Notes under the pieces: model-generated
Told to the model about the DNA's origin: nothing
What the model saw: only the letters and a program-made list of their open reading frames with translations
Database searches by the model: none
Assembly (NCBI GenBank): GCA_017506865.1
Contig: JAFCMP010000547.1
Span: forward strand, 1,612,001 to 1,676,000
Source of the DNA: Tribonema minus
Lineage: Eukaryota > Sar > Xanthophyceae > Tribonematales > Tribonemataceae
Direction: 5' to 3'
DNA: 64,000 nucleotides
Position numbers and translations under genes: made by a program
Part shown: in pieces, positions 28,461 through 40,300 of the stretch
Layout of the letters: each line of letters starts with the position of its first letter
Numbering within the stretch: position 1 is the first letter of the stretch

Positions 28461-28960
28461 AGTACAGAGGCAGCGGGGACTTGAAGTGGACTGATTGCTG
28501 CAACATAACTGCTCAACGCGTTCAACGAGCAAGCCCAAGCGTAATTGCAGAACATCAGGATGAGGGGTAACCCTAACCTACATACAAGCGCATTCAACTC
28601 CTTCGCACCATCACAGCATGTGCCATGGGGGTATGCATATGCCTAGCTGGCATGGGGTGTGATCGTCTCAATGATGCCGACCCGACAGCAGGATGGCAGC
28701 CAGGTATGCGCCCGCTTGCAAAGACTGCAGCTGCGCACTTTGCTGTCGACAGGGGAAGGCAGGGAAACAGCGGTACAGCGTGCATGCAAGGAGCGCTTTG
28801 AGAGATCGAGCTGACTGCGGATCGCAAGCCGCCAATACTTGGGAATGTCATCTTGAAGTGCATGGCGTCGTTCAGCCAGCAAATGACCTTTGCCCTGTAC
28901 ATTAATATCCATGCATCGCGCGTCAGCCGCATCTGACCGAGAGGATTCTGCTTGTCCTGT
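28461..28960. other. Unassigned stretch before the tandem repeat
   Basis: Minus-strand open frames (28594-28983 and 28643-29017) show no family that I recognise. A short CCCTAA block is near 28569. Confidence 0.35.
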
Positions 28961-31900
28961 GTTACAATATGGCGCTGTTGCACAATAAGGGTTGGATGCC
29001 CTAGTTGAGGTTTGCACTCCAGGTTGTAGTTGAAGTGCAGTTTTGTTCGCGAGCTGTTCGAGATCAGCTCCAGATCATTGATGTAGGTGACTCAGCAAGC
29101 CTGAGCTGGCACGCGCAGGTTTGCTGTTGATAGTAATATCACTTCCTTCGCCGGCTTCCTTTCCGGCAACACCACCGTGTGTGTGTGTCACCTTGTGGCT
29201 GCCTCCGTCTGCCTCTGCGCTATGCATTGGTGCGGTGTGGCGTGCTAGCCTGCACGCGTGATTTCCTTCGGTCATGAGCCTGCGCTCACGGAGGTAGCTA
29301 GCATATGGAAGGAAGTCCCCAGCTTTGACGCCACTGGGTCATCAATAAGCGGAAGGCGAGGCCGGCATGCGCCTGCGCCGACATGCACGGAGTGCATGAG
29401 CAGCTGGATCATGCGACTTGGAGCTCTGTTGTTCAGCCTGGGCGACTCGAGCGTGTCCCGGCGGGTACCGTTCATGCTCAACAGCAGCAAAGGTCCGCAT
29501 GGCGAATCCAGGGAGATGACAAAATCGTCTGGAGATGCGAGCCAACAGGCGCTTCTTCACGGGAGGTTGCGGTGAGGCAGCATCAACGCATGTCATCCTT
29601 GACATGAGCAGGAGCTGGACAGCAGCTTGAAAACTGGAGTGGCGGGAGCTACCGCAGGAGGTCCAGGTGGAGCGGATTCCCCTGGCTGGAGGGCCTGTTT
29701 GAGGCCATGGCGATTTTCAAGGGCAAGTGTGCGCAGAGGATAGCGTACCAGGCTCGTGCGATTTCAGTGTGCCATTGCAGGGTGCAAAAGGCAGCCAGCA
29801 GTAGCAATGCCGATGAGTTATTTGAAGGTTTGCAAAAGAAGAGGGGGTCCTCAGCTGTGCAGTATCGCTTTTGCTTCGCACAGAAGAGGGGGCCTCAGAA
29901 GTGCAGCAGCAGCAGTGGGCGAGCTTCGCACAAGAAGGGCGGCATACCCAGCAGTGCGTACAGTTTCGATGCCGTAGCTGAGCACAAGAAGCAAGGTTGC
30001 AGAAGTGCAGGTCAGCTGGCATGTGGTAATTGATTTCGAGGGCAGCGGGCATTGTTTCCCTCAGATTACTGTTGTTTCCCCACAGCGGTCACACTGGGGA
30101 AAGGGTGTTGAAACGGGGGTGCAGCATTTCTGGCTGCATGTAGTGAGAGCATTCAAACATCAGCATCAGGCTTAGATGGAAGTAAGCATCCAGCGCGTTT
30201 TGTCAGTCAAGCTCATGGGTTGGGGGAGGATGTTACAATATGGCGCTGTTGCACAATAAGGGTTGGATGCCCTAGTTGAGGTTTGCACTCCAGGTTGTAG
30301 TTGAAGTGCAGTTTTGTTCGCGAGCTGTTCGAGATCAGCTCCAGATCATTGATGTAGGTGACTCAGCAAGCCTGAGCTGGCACGCGCAGGTTTGCTGTTG
30401 ATAGTAATATCACTTCCTTCGCCGGCTTCCTTTCCGGCAACACCACCGTGTGTGTGTGTCACCTTGTGGCTGCCTCCGTCTGCCTCTGCGCTATGCATTG
30501 GTGCGGTGTGGCGTGCTAGCCTGCACGCGTGATTTCCTTCGGTTATGAGCCTGCGCTCACGGAGGTAGCTAGCATATGGAAGGAAGTCCCCAGCTTTGAC
30601 GCCACTGGGTCATCAATAAGCGGAAGGCGAGGCCGGCATGCGCCTGCGCCGACATGCACGGAGTGCATGAGCAGCTGGATCATGCGACTTGGAGCTCTGT
30701 TGTTCAGCCTGGGCGACTCGAGCGTGTCCCGGCGGGTACCGTTCATGCTCAACAGCAGCAAAGGTCCGCATGGCGAATCCAGGGAGATGACAAAATCGTC
30801 TGGAGATGCGAGCCAACAGGCGCTTCTTCACGGGAGGTTGCGGTGAGGCAGCATCAACGCATGTCATCCTTGACATGAGCAGGAGCTGGACAGCAGCTTG
30901 AAAACTGGAGTGGCGGGAGCTACCGCAGGAGGTCCAGGTGGAGCGGATTCCCCTGGCTGGAGGGCCTGTTTGAGGCCATGGCGATTTTCAAGGGCAAGTG
31001 TGCGCAGAGGATAGCGTACCAGGCTCATGCGATTTCAGTGTGCCATTGCAGGGTGCAAGATCAGCTCCAGATCATTGATGTAGGTGACTCAGCAAGCCTG
31101 AGCTGGCACGCGCAGGTTTGCTGTTGATAGTAATATCACTTCCTTCGCCGGCTTCCTTTCCGGCAACACCACCGTGTGTGTGTGTCACCTTGTGGCTGCC
31201 TCCGTCTGCCTCTGCGCTATGCATTGGTGCGGTGTGGCGTGCTAGCCTGCACGCGTGATTTCCTTCGGTTATGAGCCTGCGCTCACGGAGGTAGCTAGCA
31301 TATGGAAGGAAGTCCCCAGCTTTGACGCCACTGGGTCATCAATAAGCGGAAGGCGAGGCCGGCATGCGCCTGCGCCGACATGCACGGAGTGCATGAGCAG
31401 CTGGATCATGCGACTTGGAGCTCTGTTGTTCAGCCTGGGCGACTCGAGCGTGTCCTGGCGGGTACCGTTCATGCTCAACAGCAGCAAAGGTCCGCATGGC
31501 GAATCCAGGGAGATGACAAAATCGTCTGGAGATGCGAGCCAACAGGCGCTTCTTCACGGGAGGTTGCGGTGAGGCAGCATCAACGCATGTCATCCTTGAC
31601 ATGAGCAGGAGCTGGACAGCAGCTTGAAAACTGGAGTGGCGGGAGCTACCGCAGGAGGTCCAGGTGGAGCGGATTCCCCTGGCTGGAGGGCCTGTTTGAG
31701 GCCATGGCGATTTTCAAGGGCAAGTGTGCGCAGAGGATAGCGTACCAGGCTCATGCGATTTCAGTGTGCCATTGCAGGGTGCAAAAGGCAGCCGGCAGTA
31801 GCAATGCCGATGAGTTATTTGAAGGTTTGCAAAAGAAGAGGGGGTCCTCAGCTGTGCAGTATCGCTTTTGCTTCGCACAGAAGAGGGGGCCTCAGAAGTG

Positions 31901-32538
31901 CAGCAGCAGCAGTGGGCGAGCTTCGCACAAGAAGGGCGGCATACCCAGCAGTGCGTACAGTTTCGATGCCGTAGCTGAGCACAAGAAGCAAGGTTGCAGA
32001 AGTGCAGGTCAGCTGGCATGTGGTAATCGATTTCGAGGGCAGCGGGCATTGTTTCCCTCAGAATACTGTTGTTTCCCCACAGCGGTCACACTGGGGAAAG
32101 GGTGTTGAAAACGGGGGTGCAGCATTTCTGGCTGCATGTAGTGAGAGCATTCAAACATCAGCATCAGGCTGAGATGGAAGTAAGCATCCAGCGCGTTTTG
32201 TCAGTCAAGCTCATGGGTTGGGGGAGGGTGTTACAATATGGCGCTGTTGCACAATAAGGGTTGGATGCCCTAGTTGAGGTTTGCACTCCAGGTTGTAGTT
32301 GAAGTGCAGTTTTGTTCGCGAGCTGTTCGAGATCAGCTCCAGATCATTGATGTAGGTGACTCAGCAAGCCTGAGCTGGCACGCGCAGGTTTGCTGTTGAT
32401 AGTAATATCACTTCCTTCGCCGGCTTCCTTTCCGGCAACACCACCGTGTGTGTGTGTCACCTTGTGGCTGCCTCCGTCTGCCTCTGCGCTATGCATTGGT
32501 GCGGTGTGGCGTGCTGGCCTGCACGCGTGATTTTCCTT
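28961..32538. repeat. Tandem array of a 1.27-kb unit (about 2.8 units)
   Basis: Unit starts (GTTACAATATGGCGCTGTTG) lie at 28961, 30232 and 32230. The first unit is 1271 bp. The second runs only about 827 bp and then jumps back at about 31058 to unit offset 100, giving a third copy of about 1171 bp to 32229. A last partial copy runs to about 32538. Copies differ by few substitutions, so the array is recent. Each copy includes a (GT)n run and a pair of overlapping antisense open frames (105 codons + and 87 codons -) of unknown significance. The mosaic order suggests unequal recombination. Confidence 0.9.
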
Positions 32539-34232
32539 CCCTGGATCGAATCGAGGGCATTGAGGCCTGGCACCGTCATCCATTCTGGCGACTGACAAAA
32601 GAATCTGCACATCGCTTTCGCTTAGCACTGCACAGTGTGATGTTGAGACTCAGCGGGATTGCCGTGCTCACCCAGAATCTGGGGTGCTGCGCCCCTACGG
32701 AGCACTGCCACTAAAAGTAGTAGCTGCTTCACTCCCAAGCCCCCTGCTACATGCATCGAATCAATGTTGCCATGCCAGAAAGCATTGTCTCTTTATTGCA
32801 ACGATTGTCATGAGCGACCCCGACGCTTTCCCTTACCCTAACCTCCATACTTGAAGTACATAACTACGTACGTTCTCCGTGCGGTCGATGCTGAGACGTT
32901 GCAATCGTGCAGAGCGCTGTGGTAGTGCTGCCGCTGCTGCAACCGCACAAGCTGACACGACACATTACTGCTCTGTCGATAGCATGTACCTGCGTGATAG
33001 CCTACGTGTTGCACATATGGCTGCATGCGTGGCCCACATGGCTCTAGGAAAGCCAGTGCTGGCTTAGGGTTAGGGTTCGTGCAGTGCTCACGCGGGCGCA
33101 AGCCTGGACCCTGCGCGAAGCGCCACTGTTGACTGCGCAGCTGCTGCGCGCTGCTCACGCACCTTTGAGCGCCTGTATGACACCATACAACGCGCATGCT
33201 TGCTGACACCTGGTGATTCATAGCCACGCCTGGGTTATGCAACGCTCACCTGACGATGAGCTCCTCCGCCAAAGCAATTCCCATCCACATCGCCCGAAAG
33301 CAGCTCCTCATTGTCGCTCACGCAGCTCTTGAAGTTGTGGCCCCTGCCTGCTGTGCTTCCTTTCCCTGCCGTTGTGATGCTCATCCGTCCGCCGCTGACG
33401 CCGCCGCAGCTGCGCTGCGCAGCGCCTATCTAGGGCAACACTGTCCAGCTCCAGAACGTGTCCTGACTCCCAAAAAATGGCAGGGGGGGGGGGGGTGGCA
33501 GGCAATACGGAGGGGTGCACAAACACAGTGAAGGCACAAATGATGAGCGTGACACACGAAGTAGGGTTAGGATTGGAGGTACTAGTAGGGTTCGGGTCAG
33601 GACCAGGTGCGCTGAGCATGGTGCAAGGGTTAGGGCTATGGTGTGAGGGGTACTGGTTGGCTGGGGGTAGAGGATCAGGCGCTGAGCACTGGCAATGACA
33701 CCGCTGCCCTGACCAAGTGTGCGCATCAGAACTGCGTAGATGCTTGCACAGGCTGAACACCCACAGGCCCGCTTATGGAGTGAATTGCCGGTTCTGGCGG
33801 GTACTTGCTTCGCATACGCTCGCACATCCTTGCAGCATGCGTATAGGCGGTGATACACGTCAATTAATTGCAGTCGATGAGGAGAGCGAGGCTCATGATA
33901 TCTGCGTTAATGGAGGCGCCGGTTCCCAGGTGTACATGTGTGCAACGCTTTTGCATGCGATTCTGTTGTACCCGTCGCTTACTGCTGGATTCAGGCAACC
34001 CACTCAGACTCCGCGATACTCATGCTACATTGAGACCTGCACTACATCAAACGGACTACTTTGAAAAACTATAGGTTATAATAGGTATAGTAGAGGATAA
34101 TTTAGAAAGCATTGCCCATATCAAACACTGCATGTCATCATTTTGCAGGTCTGTGGAGCTGATGTGAACACTTAGAACACTGATTGCACAGGGACTTTTC
34201 AAACTTTTTGCTTGGGGACTGAAAATAACAAA
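32539..34232. other. Intergenic region, no gene supported
   Basis: It contains a short TTAGGG block at about 33063-33078, a G run at about 33483-33495 and degenerate AGGGTTAGG-like sequence at 33560-33640. Open frames on both strands are short and lack domain signals. Confidence 0.45.
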
Positions 34233-34320
34233 ATCATTGTACGTATGGACTTGTATTTATAAAGGCCCAAGGGAGGCCGGGTTGCCTATGCAATCGAAAA
34301 GCTTGCGTCAACGCAGCAGC

Positions 34321-37300
34321 CTAGTCTGCGCTGTGCCCTAGGAGCTTGGATACCGGCGCCGCAACACAGCCCAGCATTCGCGCTCCACGTGTGTACGCCA
34401 TAACGCGCTCCGCCAACTCCCGCGCCAGCGATATGCTCAGCTCAATGAGGATCTGACGCTTAGCTAACCCGGCCTTGCGTAACACATCTGCCTTCCCCCC
34501 CCCTGAGCACAGTGCTGAGTGCATTGCCAACTCCTTAACAAAAAGGCTTGTCTGCTTGCCCAGCCGTCCGTACGACTCCTGCACGAATGGCACAAAAGCC
34601 CAAGATGACGTCAAGGTGCCGGTGTGGTGCTTGACCTTCGCGTCCTCCCCCACCCCAGCAGCATAGCCGTCCGTGTTCGAGGCATTTGTTCTGCCTGTCA
34701 GGTTCGAGCTCGCTGTGGGCGCGCGCACACTTGTGTCTAGCACTATTCCCTTGTTACGGTATGCACTGCTAAAGTGCAGACACCCTGGGTCAATGACTGT
34801 GTCCGCCCGATACCCCGGTACCTTGAAGACGCTAGCGTCCTCATTGCGGACAATAGAGACATGGTGCTGTCTCAAGATGCGCTGCAGGCACCGCTTTTGG
34901 GCAGTGTGTGTCGCGTTGTGCCCCCGTATGTGCTGGCTGGGGCAGCTGATCGCATGCGTGGAGGTGGGGCTCACATCACTGCACCGCCATGGGCACACCT
35001 CGCCCTGTATGCCCCACCCGTCTATGAAGATCGCAATCAAAATCATCGTGGCTGCTGCCATACTGGACATGGGCGCCGCACCCGGGCGGTCATTGGCAGT
35101 GGGTGGCACGCTCATCCACGCCATTGCCCCGGACGCACGCTGGCTGCGCAGCTGCGCCAGGACCCGTGCGCTAGCCTGTTGGCGGCGGCGGCTGGTGTCG
35201 CGCGAGTCACCAATAGGTGCAGCCTGCGTCGGCTTGCCCACGGCACCAGCCGAGGCAGCCTCTAGGTCCTCCACCAGGCAATCCTCGTATTGACGTCGAA
35301 GAACATTTGAAAGGCCGGCTTGTAGTCCGTGCGTGAAGTGACCGCGCCGGCGGCGGGGCACTACCTTCCTGCAGATCTCATCAGCATAGGCCTCCCAGTC
35401 GTCGTCGTCGTCCTCCTGCCCGCCGCTGCAGCTGCTTTCTTCCGCGCTAGTTTGTGTTTTAGCGGGCGTGGAAGGGGCAGCCGCGGCAGCGGCTTGAGGG
35501 CCAGGTACGGTCGCCGCCGCAGCGGCCGCCTCGGCGCCAGGCACAATGCCGTGGGTGTGTGGGGCTGGCTCAGTGGTCACTGTCTCCGTGACGGCAGTTG
35601 CGGCGTAGATCGCTTGCACCGCAGTGGGGAGCGTCGACGCTGCGGCCGTCGTATCTGCTGCCCACCGTAGCAACGATGCTGGGAGCTGCTCGGCCACAGC
35701 TGTGCGTGATTTTTCGCCGCCATCAGCTGTCAGCGCTCGCGTAGAGCGTCGCACGGCCTCGATGATTGGCGGCAGTCCCTGGTCCTCGCGTATTGCGCAT
35801 GAGTGCTGCGCGAACCAGGTGACTGCGCCGTGTTCGTCAGTGCCGAGCCTCAGGGCCCCTGCTGCCACAGTGGCATGAATTATTGCCGGCCTCAGTGTTG
35901 TGCATGCCTGGGCCGTGTATGCGGCTGGTGCCAGTAGCCCCAAAAGCGGCATGCCCAGACCGCCTCGTCGCTCCGGCAACCGTGACGCCCGCAGTGGCAC
36001 TGCGATGTCCGTGAGTTCTGGCGGGCCCAAGCGCGGCAATACCAGCACGCTGCCACTGCTGGCTTCCTCATTGTCACCAGCAGTGCAGGCGGCCAGCAGG
36101 TGTGACTTCATGGCTGCCGCGGTAGAGCAGCCGTGCAGATGCAGCATGCGTTCGAGCGTCCATGCACAGAACCCGTCAAACGCGTGCAACCATGTCTCAC
36201 TCAAAGCCGTGTCAACGACCCGAGCTAAGAAGCCCATGCGCTTCGTCAGTGACCTGCGTAGAATGAACTGTGCTGCCTGTAGGTGATGCCGCGCCATTCC
36301 AGCTAGCTGCCACGACAATCGCCATGTCCCTGCGTCGACAAGATGCTTGCTCATGGCAGCGTGCACATAGGCTGGGTGCCCTACCGGTACCCCGACCGAT
36401 GTAAAGCCCTGACTGGATTCTGGCATGGTGGTGTCCACAAACGGTATGTCAAGGGCGCGCAGGCGTGCTCTGGCCGCTTCATCAAACACTGTGCCGCGCA
36501 TGGCGATGGCCAGCGACTTGTCTGGTCGAACGCGTAGGCCCCCTGCCGCCAGCCGGCGGATCACCTCTGCCACCCCAGCGGCCGCTGCATCGTCGAAGTA
36601 GGCAGCTTGCAGCACGTTGAGGTCATCCAGGAAAGCGCAGTGCGGGGCTGGCGGTTCCGCTGTGCTGTGGCCGTAGGCCGGCATACTGCCGGGCGTCGCA
36701 TTCACTCCATCAGGGTAGAAGAGTAGGAAGGCCGCTGCCACTGCAAAGTACAGCGGCCCTAGAGGGTCCCCTTGCTGGCACCCTAGGTGGGAGCAGATAA
36801 TGCGAGCTTCACCGTTCACCTCCACCCGCATCTCTGGGGCAGTGTCACCACAGTATACGGACTCAAAGTGCGGGAGCAGCTCCGGACAGAAGAGCATAAG
36901 CCCCCGCACAATGGCGGCGCGATCCACACTGTTAAATGCGTTCTCACAGTCCAGTTGGATAGTGGTGCCATACAGCTCGTGCCACACGCGCGCGCGCGCT
37001 GCCACATGCTCGACGCCAGACCGGTATCCTACGCCAAACTGCGACATGGAGGCCAGCAGCCCCGATATCTTGCCCTTGACACTCCGTGCCGCTGTGGACC
37101 CGAGGAGTCTGCGCCAGACACTGGAGCAGGCGATCGGACGCCGCTTCTGTCCTATGCCTGAGAGGGCCGCGGCGCGGAGAAGCCGTTGCGATTGCTCCGG
37201 CAGCAGTTCGGGCTCAACAAGCAGCGTCGTGAACACCTTGGCCAGGTGATGAGCGAATGCCGGTTCCATCACATCTGATTCTGAATCACCAGCTAGTCCT

Positions 37301-40300
37301 GGCGAGGCACTGCTCACGGGGCGGGTGGCTGCTTTCACTGGTGCACCAGGCCCAGCGGCCATCAAGAGGTGTTCATAGCGTAGGCCGTCCAGCCCTCCTG
37401 CCTTCCCCGCCCCTGCTGCGGACAAGGTCGACAGTATGTCTGCCGCCTCCACCTCGAGGCGCCGTCCGGCTGCGCTGGCAGCATCCTCAGGCCTATCGCT
37501 GTGATCATGTGCCTGACCCGATTCGAAGACAGGACTGCCGCTGCCAGCTGGCCCGGTGGTCGTTGCCACCCCTGCGCTGTGTAAGCAGTGCCGCCGGGCG
37601 TCGCGTACCAGGCCGCGCACTTGCTCCATTGGCGTATCGACTACCCCCGGCCGGGTGCCAGTTTCAGGGTGCTTTGCTGCCAGCACCTGTGCCGTGACCT
37701 CGTCTGCTGGGGCGCATGCTTCACGCGCCTCTAGTCGTGCGGCAGCCAAGCCTACCCCCCGTCGCTTGCCTGAGAGGGCAGCGCATGCTGTTTGCTGCCT
37801 GGAGTCAGCCTCCGTCCAGTCGGCATCGAAGTTCGTTTGTGCCGACGCCATAGCTGCGTTGTTTGGTTTGGGGGCCCGCAGCGCCGCTGCTGCTGACAGC
37901 GTCTTTCTCAGTAGCTCCGCGAAGTCGCCAGACAGCAACGCTGCCAGCCGGGCCGCAGGCGGCATACCGGTTCCCTCCGGTTGCCTACCAAAGGCCATCG
38001 CTGCTAGCAGGTGCAGCAGCCTGTAGCCGCGCTGCACTAGAGTCTGAGAAACCTGATGAGCAAACGCCCCGGCACCATGGTGGAGGCGCACCCGTGCCGC
38101 CTCACGTGCACTGTCTGTGGCGTCCGCCAGTAGTCGTGTGGCGTGCTCCACTAGCCGTGCCCACTGGGTGCACTGCAGCTGAGTGCGGAAGGGGTTGGCA
38201 GTCGTGGTGAACCGCAGCAGCAGTAGATCCGCCTCATTGGTCTGGTCAAGTGCGTGGACGACCGAGGGCGTCGAGAGGTCCCAAGCCAGGGATGCTCGTG
38301 CCTGGGGCTTTGAGGGCCTGCCACTGGTGGTGGTGGTCGGGGGGGGCGGTGACGCGGCATCGTCCGGCGGGTCCACGTCCATGTCCGCCCATCCCACGGC
38401 CGTCCCGCGGGGGGGGCTGCTGTCCTGCAGCCTCAGGCTGTCAGACTGAGTGCGGCTGCCGGCGCTGCTAGGCGGTGCCGCAGCAGCTGCCGTTCGGCGC
38501 CGGCGTTGCGCGCCGGTTGCCGTGGCCGCCGGGCGTTTCTTGCTAGACTTTGAGTTGGCAGCGCCACTAGCCGGCACCGCCGGTAGTTTTGGAGGTGTCG
38601 CTGCGGCAGCCCCCGCCGCCGCGGCCGCGCCGTCGCTACCCGCACCCCCGCCCTCGGACTGGCCCGGGGGTACTGCCGGGCGTGCGCGCGTGGGGGCGCT
38701 TCCATTCCGTCGACACGTGTGGCATGGCGAGGTCAGCGCGCATTGCCTCTGCCCCGCGCTGGCTGACATATGGACCAGGCCGCAGGCACCTGTGCATGCA
38801 CTCAGCTTCCTTACCGCCCGTAGGAAGTCTTCTGCCGTGCAACCATACATGGTGCTCATCTCCTGCACATGCTTGGCATGGTGTGCCCCAGTGCTGCAGG
38901 TACTGCTGCCTGAAGGGGCACGGTCACCGGATGGGTCGTGATCAACCTGCTGCCGGATGCCCTTGGCGTATGCTGCCGCCGGATTTTGCTGACAGTGTGA
39001 TGTGCTCGCCTCAGGGTTCAGCATCGACCTCGTGCAGCTACCACCGTTGAAGTGGGCCACTACCGGTGCCATGCGGCTCGCAGCTGACAGTTTGCCTCGC
39101 TGTTTGCTGTCCTCTTTCTGACCAAGCTGCCAAAATGCCAGTGTGCATAGTGGACACCTCAGTGGCTCAGGCTGCTGTGGCAACTGCAGCGCAGTACGGG
39201 GCTGTGTCCGACTCGGAGCCGTGATGTGGGTGCTGTCAGCTTGAGTGGTCGCCGACGCTGTCATAGTGGTTGGCAAGGGCGGAGCTGCCGCAGGGGCGAC
39301 AAGCAGTTCAAAGTGTCCCACATTTGTATATAGCCCAGGCGGCGTCCACAGCACATCCAGATGGCAGTCAGGCTGAGCTGGAGTCGCCGGTGCGAATACC
39401 GCTGGCAGCCCCATCAGTTGTGCCAGCACCAGCCCTGTTGATTTTTGCGTGCTGCCAGTGGCCTGAGGCTTGGCCTGCCACACCGTCACCGAGACCGCGT
39501 AGACCGCTGCAACAATGGCCCACACAGACAAACCGAGGGGCCGTCCCCACACGCCCTCTTCCTGTAGGCGTTGCAGCAGGAGCGTGTGCCCGCTGTCCTT
39601 GCTATCCGTTTCATTTGTGCCGTACTCGATTGCGAGGCAGCGAGCGCGTGTCCCGTACGTGTCGAATTGTTCACGTGTACACGCAGGTTGGGCTGCGGCA
39701 TGCGCGGTCAGTTGACGCATCGATGACATGCTGGCCCCTTGTTTGCCCGCCCCCTGCGTGACGTATGCCACCATCCCGTCCAGCAGTGCCTCTCGCATGG
39801 CAATCACCAGCGCTGGGGCCGGCAGTCCGTGCTCAACTGCGACGCTGCCTATGCCGTGTAGAGCTGTATGAATCAGGCAGTTGCCGTTGCCCACGTTGCT
39901 CACGGGGCGAAGCTCCCCACCACGTGCTAGCGTCGCTGTGTTTTCCCCAAGCGCCTGTTTGTGGAGTGCCTGCAGGCCCGTGTGCCAAGTGGAAAAGCCA
40001 TAGTTGGTGGCTTTTGCCAGCGCGTCTTGCTGCTCCTCCACGGTGACTGTATGGCACACGGTTGAGGGTATCCGGGTCGCCACCGTCACGGTGGTGACCT
40101 TCGCCGGCCCGGATATTGGTGCTGAGGGGGCAGAGGCACCGCCCCTTGGCGGTGTGGTGGCTGGTGCCAGCTGCCCTAGGGGTGCAGGAGAATTGTCGCA
40201 CTGGGCCTGTCGCTCCTGCGTCCGCCGTCTGTGTTTACCTCTGCGTCGACTGCGCTTTCCACTGGCAACCATAGCCGTGACAGATGCTGTCTCGGTCATT

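Noticed and set aside
28643-29017. Minus-strand frames at 28594-29017 as a transposase or helicase remnant
   Set aside because: No catalytic motif was found in either frame and the frames end in the tandem array.
34673-35293. 206-codon + strand open frame and many similar frames opposite the retrotransposon ORFs
   Set aside because: They are antisense shadows of the GC-rich OTU-RT-REL ORF, recur at the same place in copy 2, and lack any protein signature.
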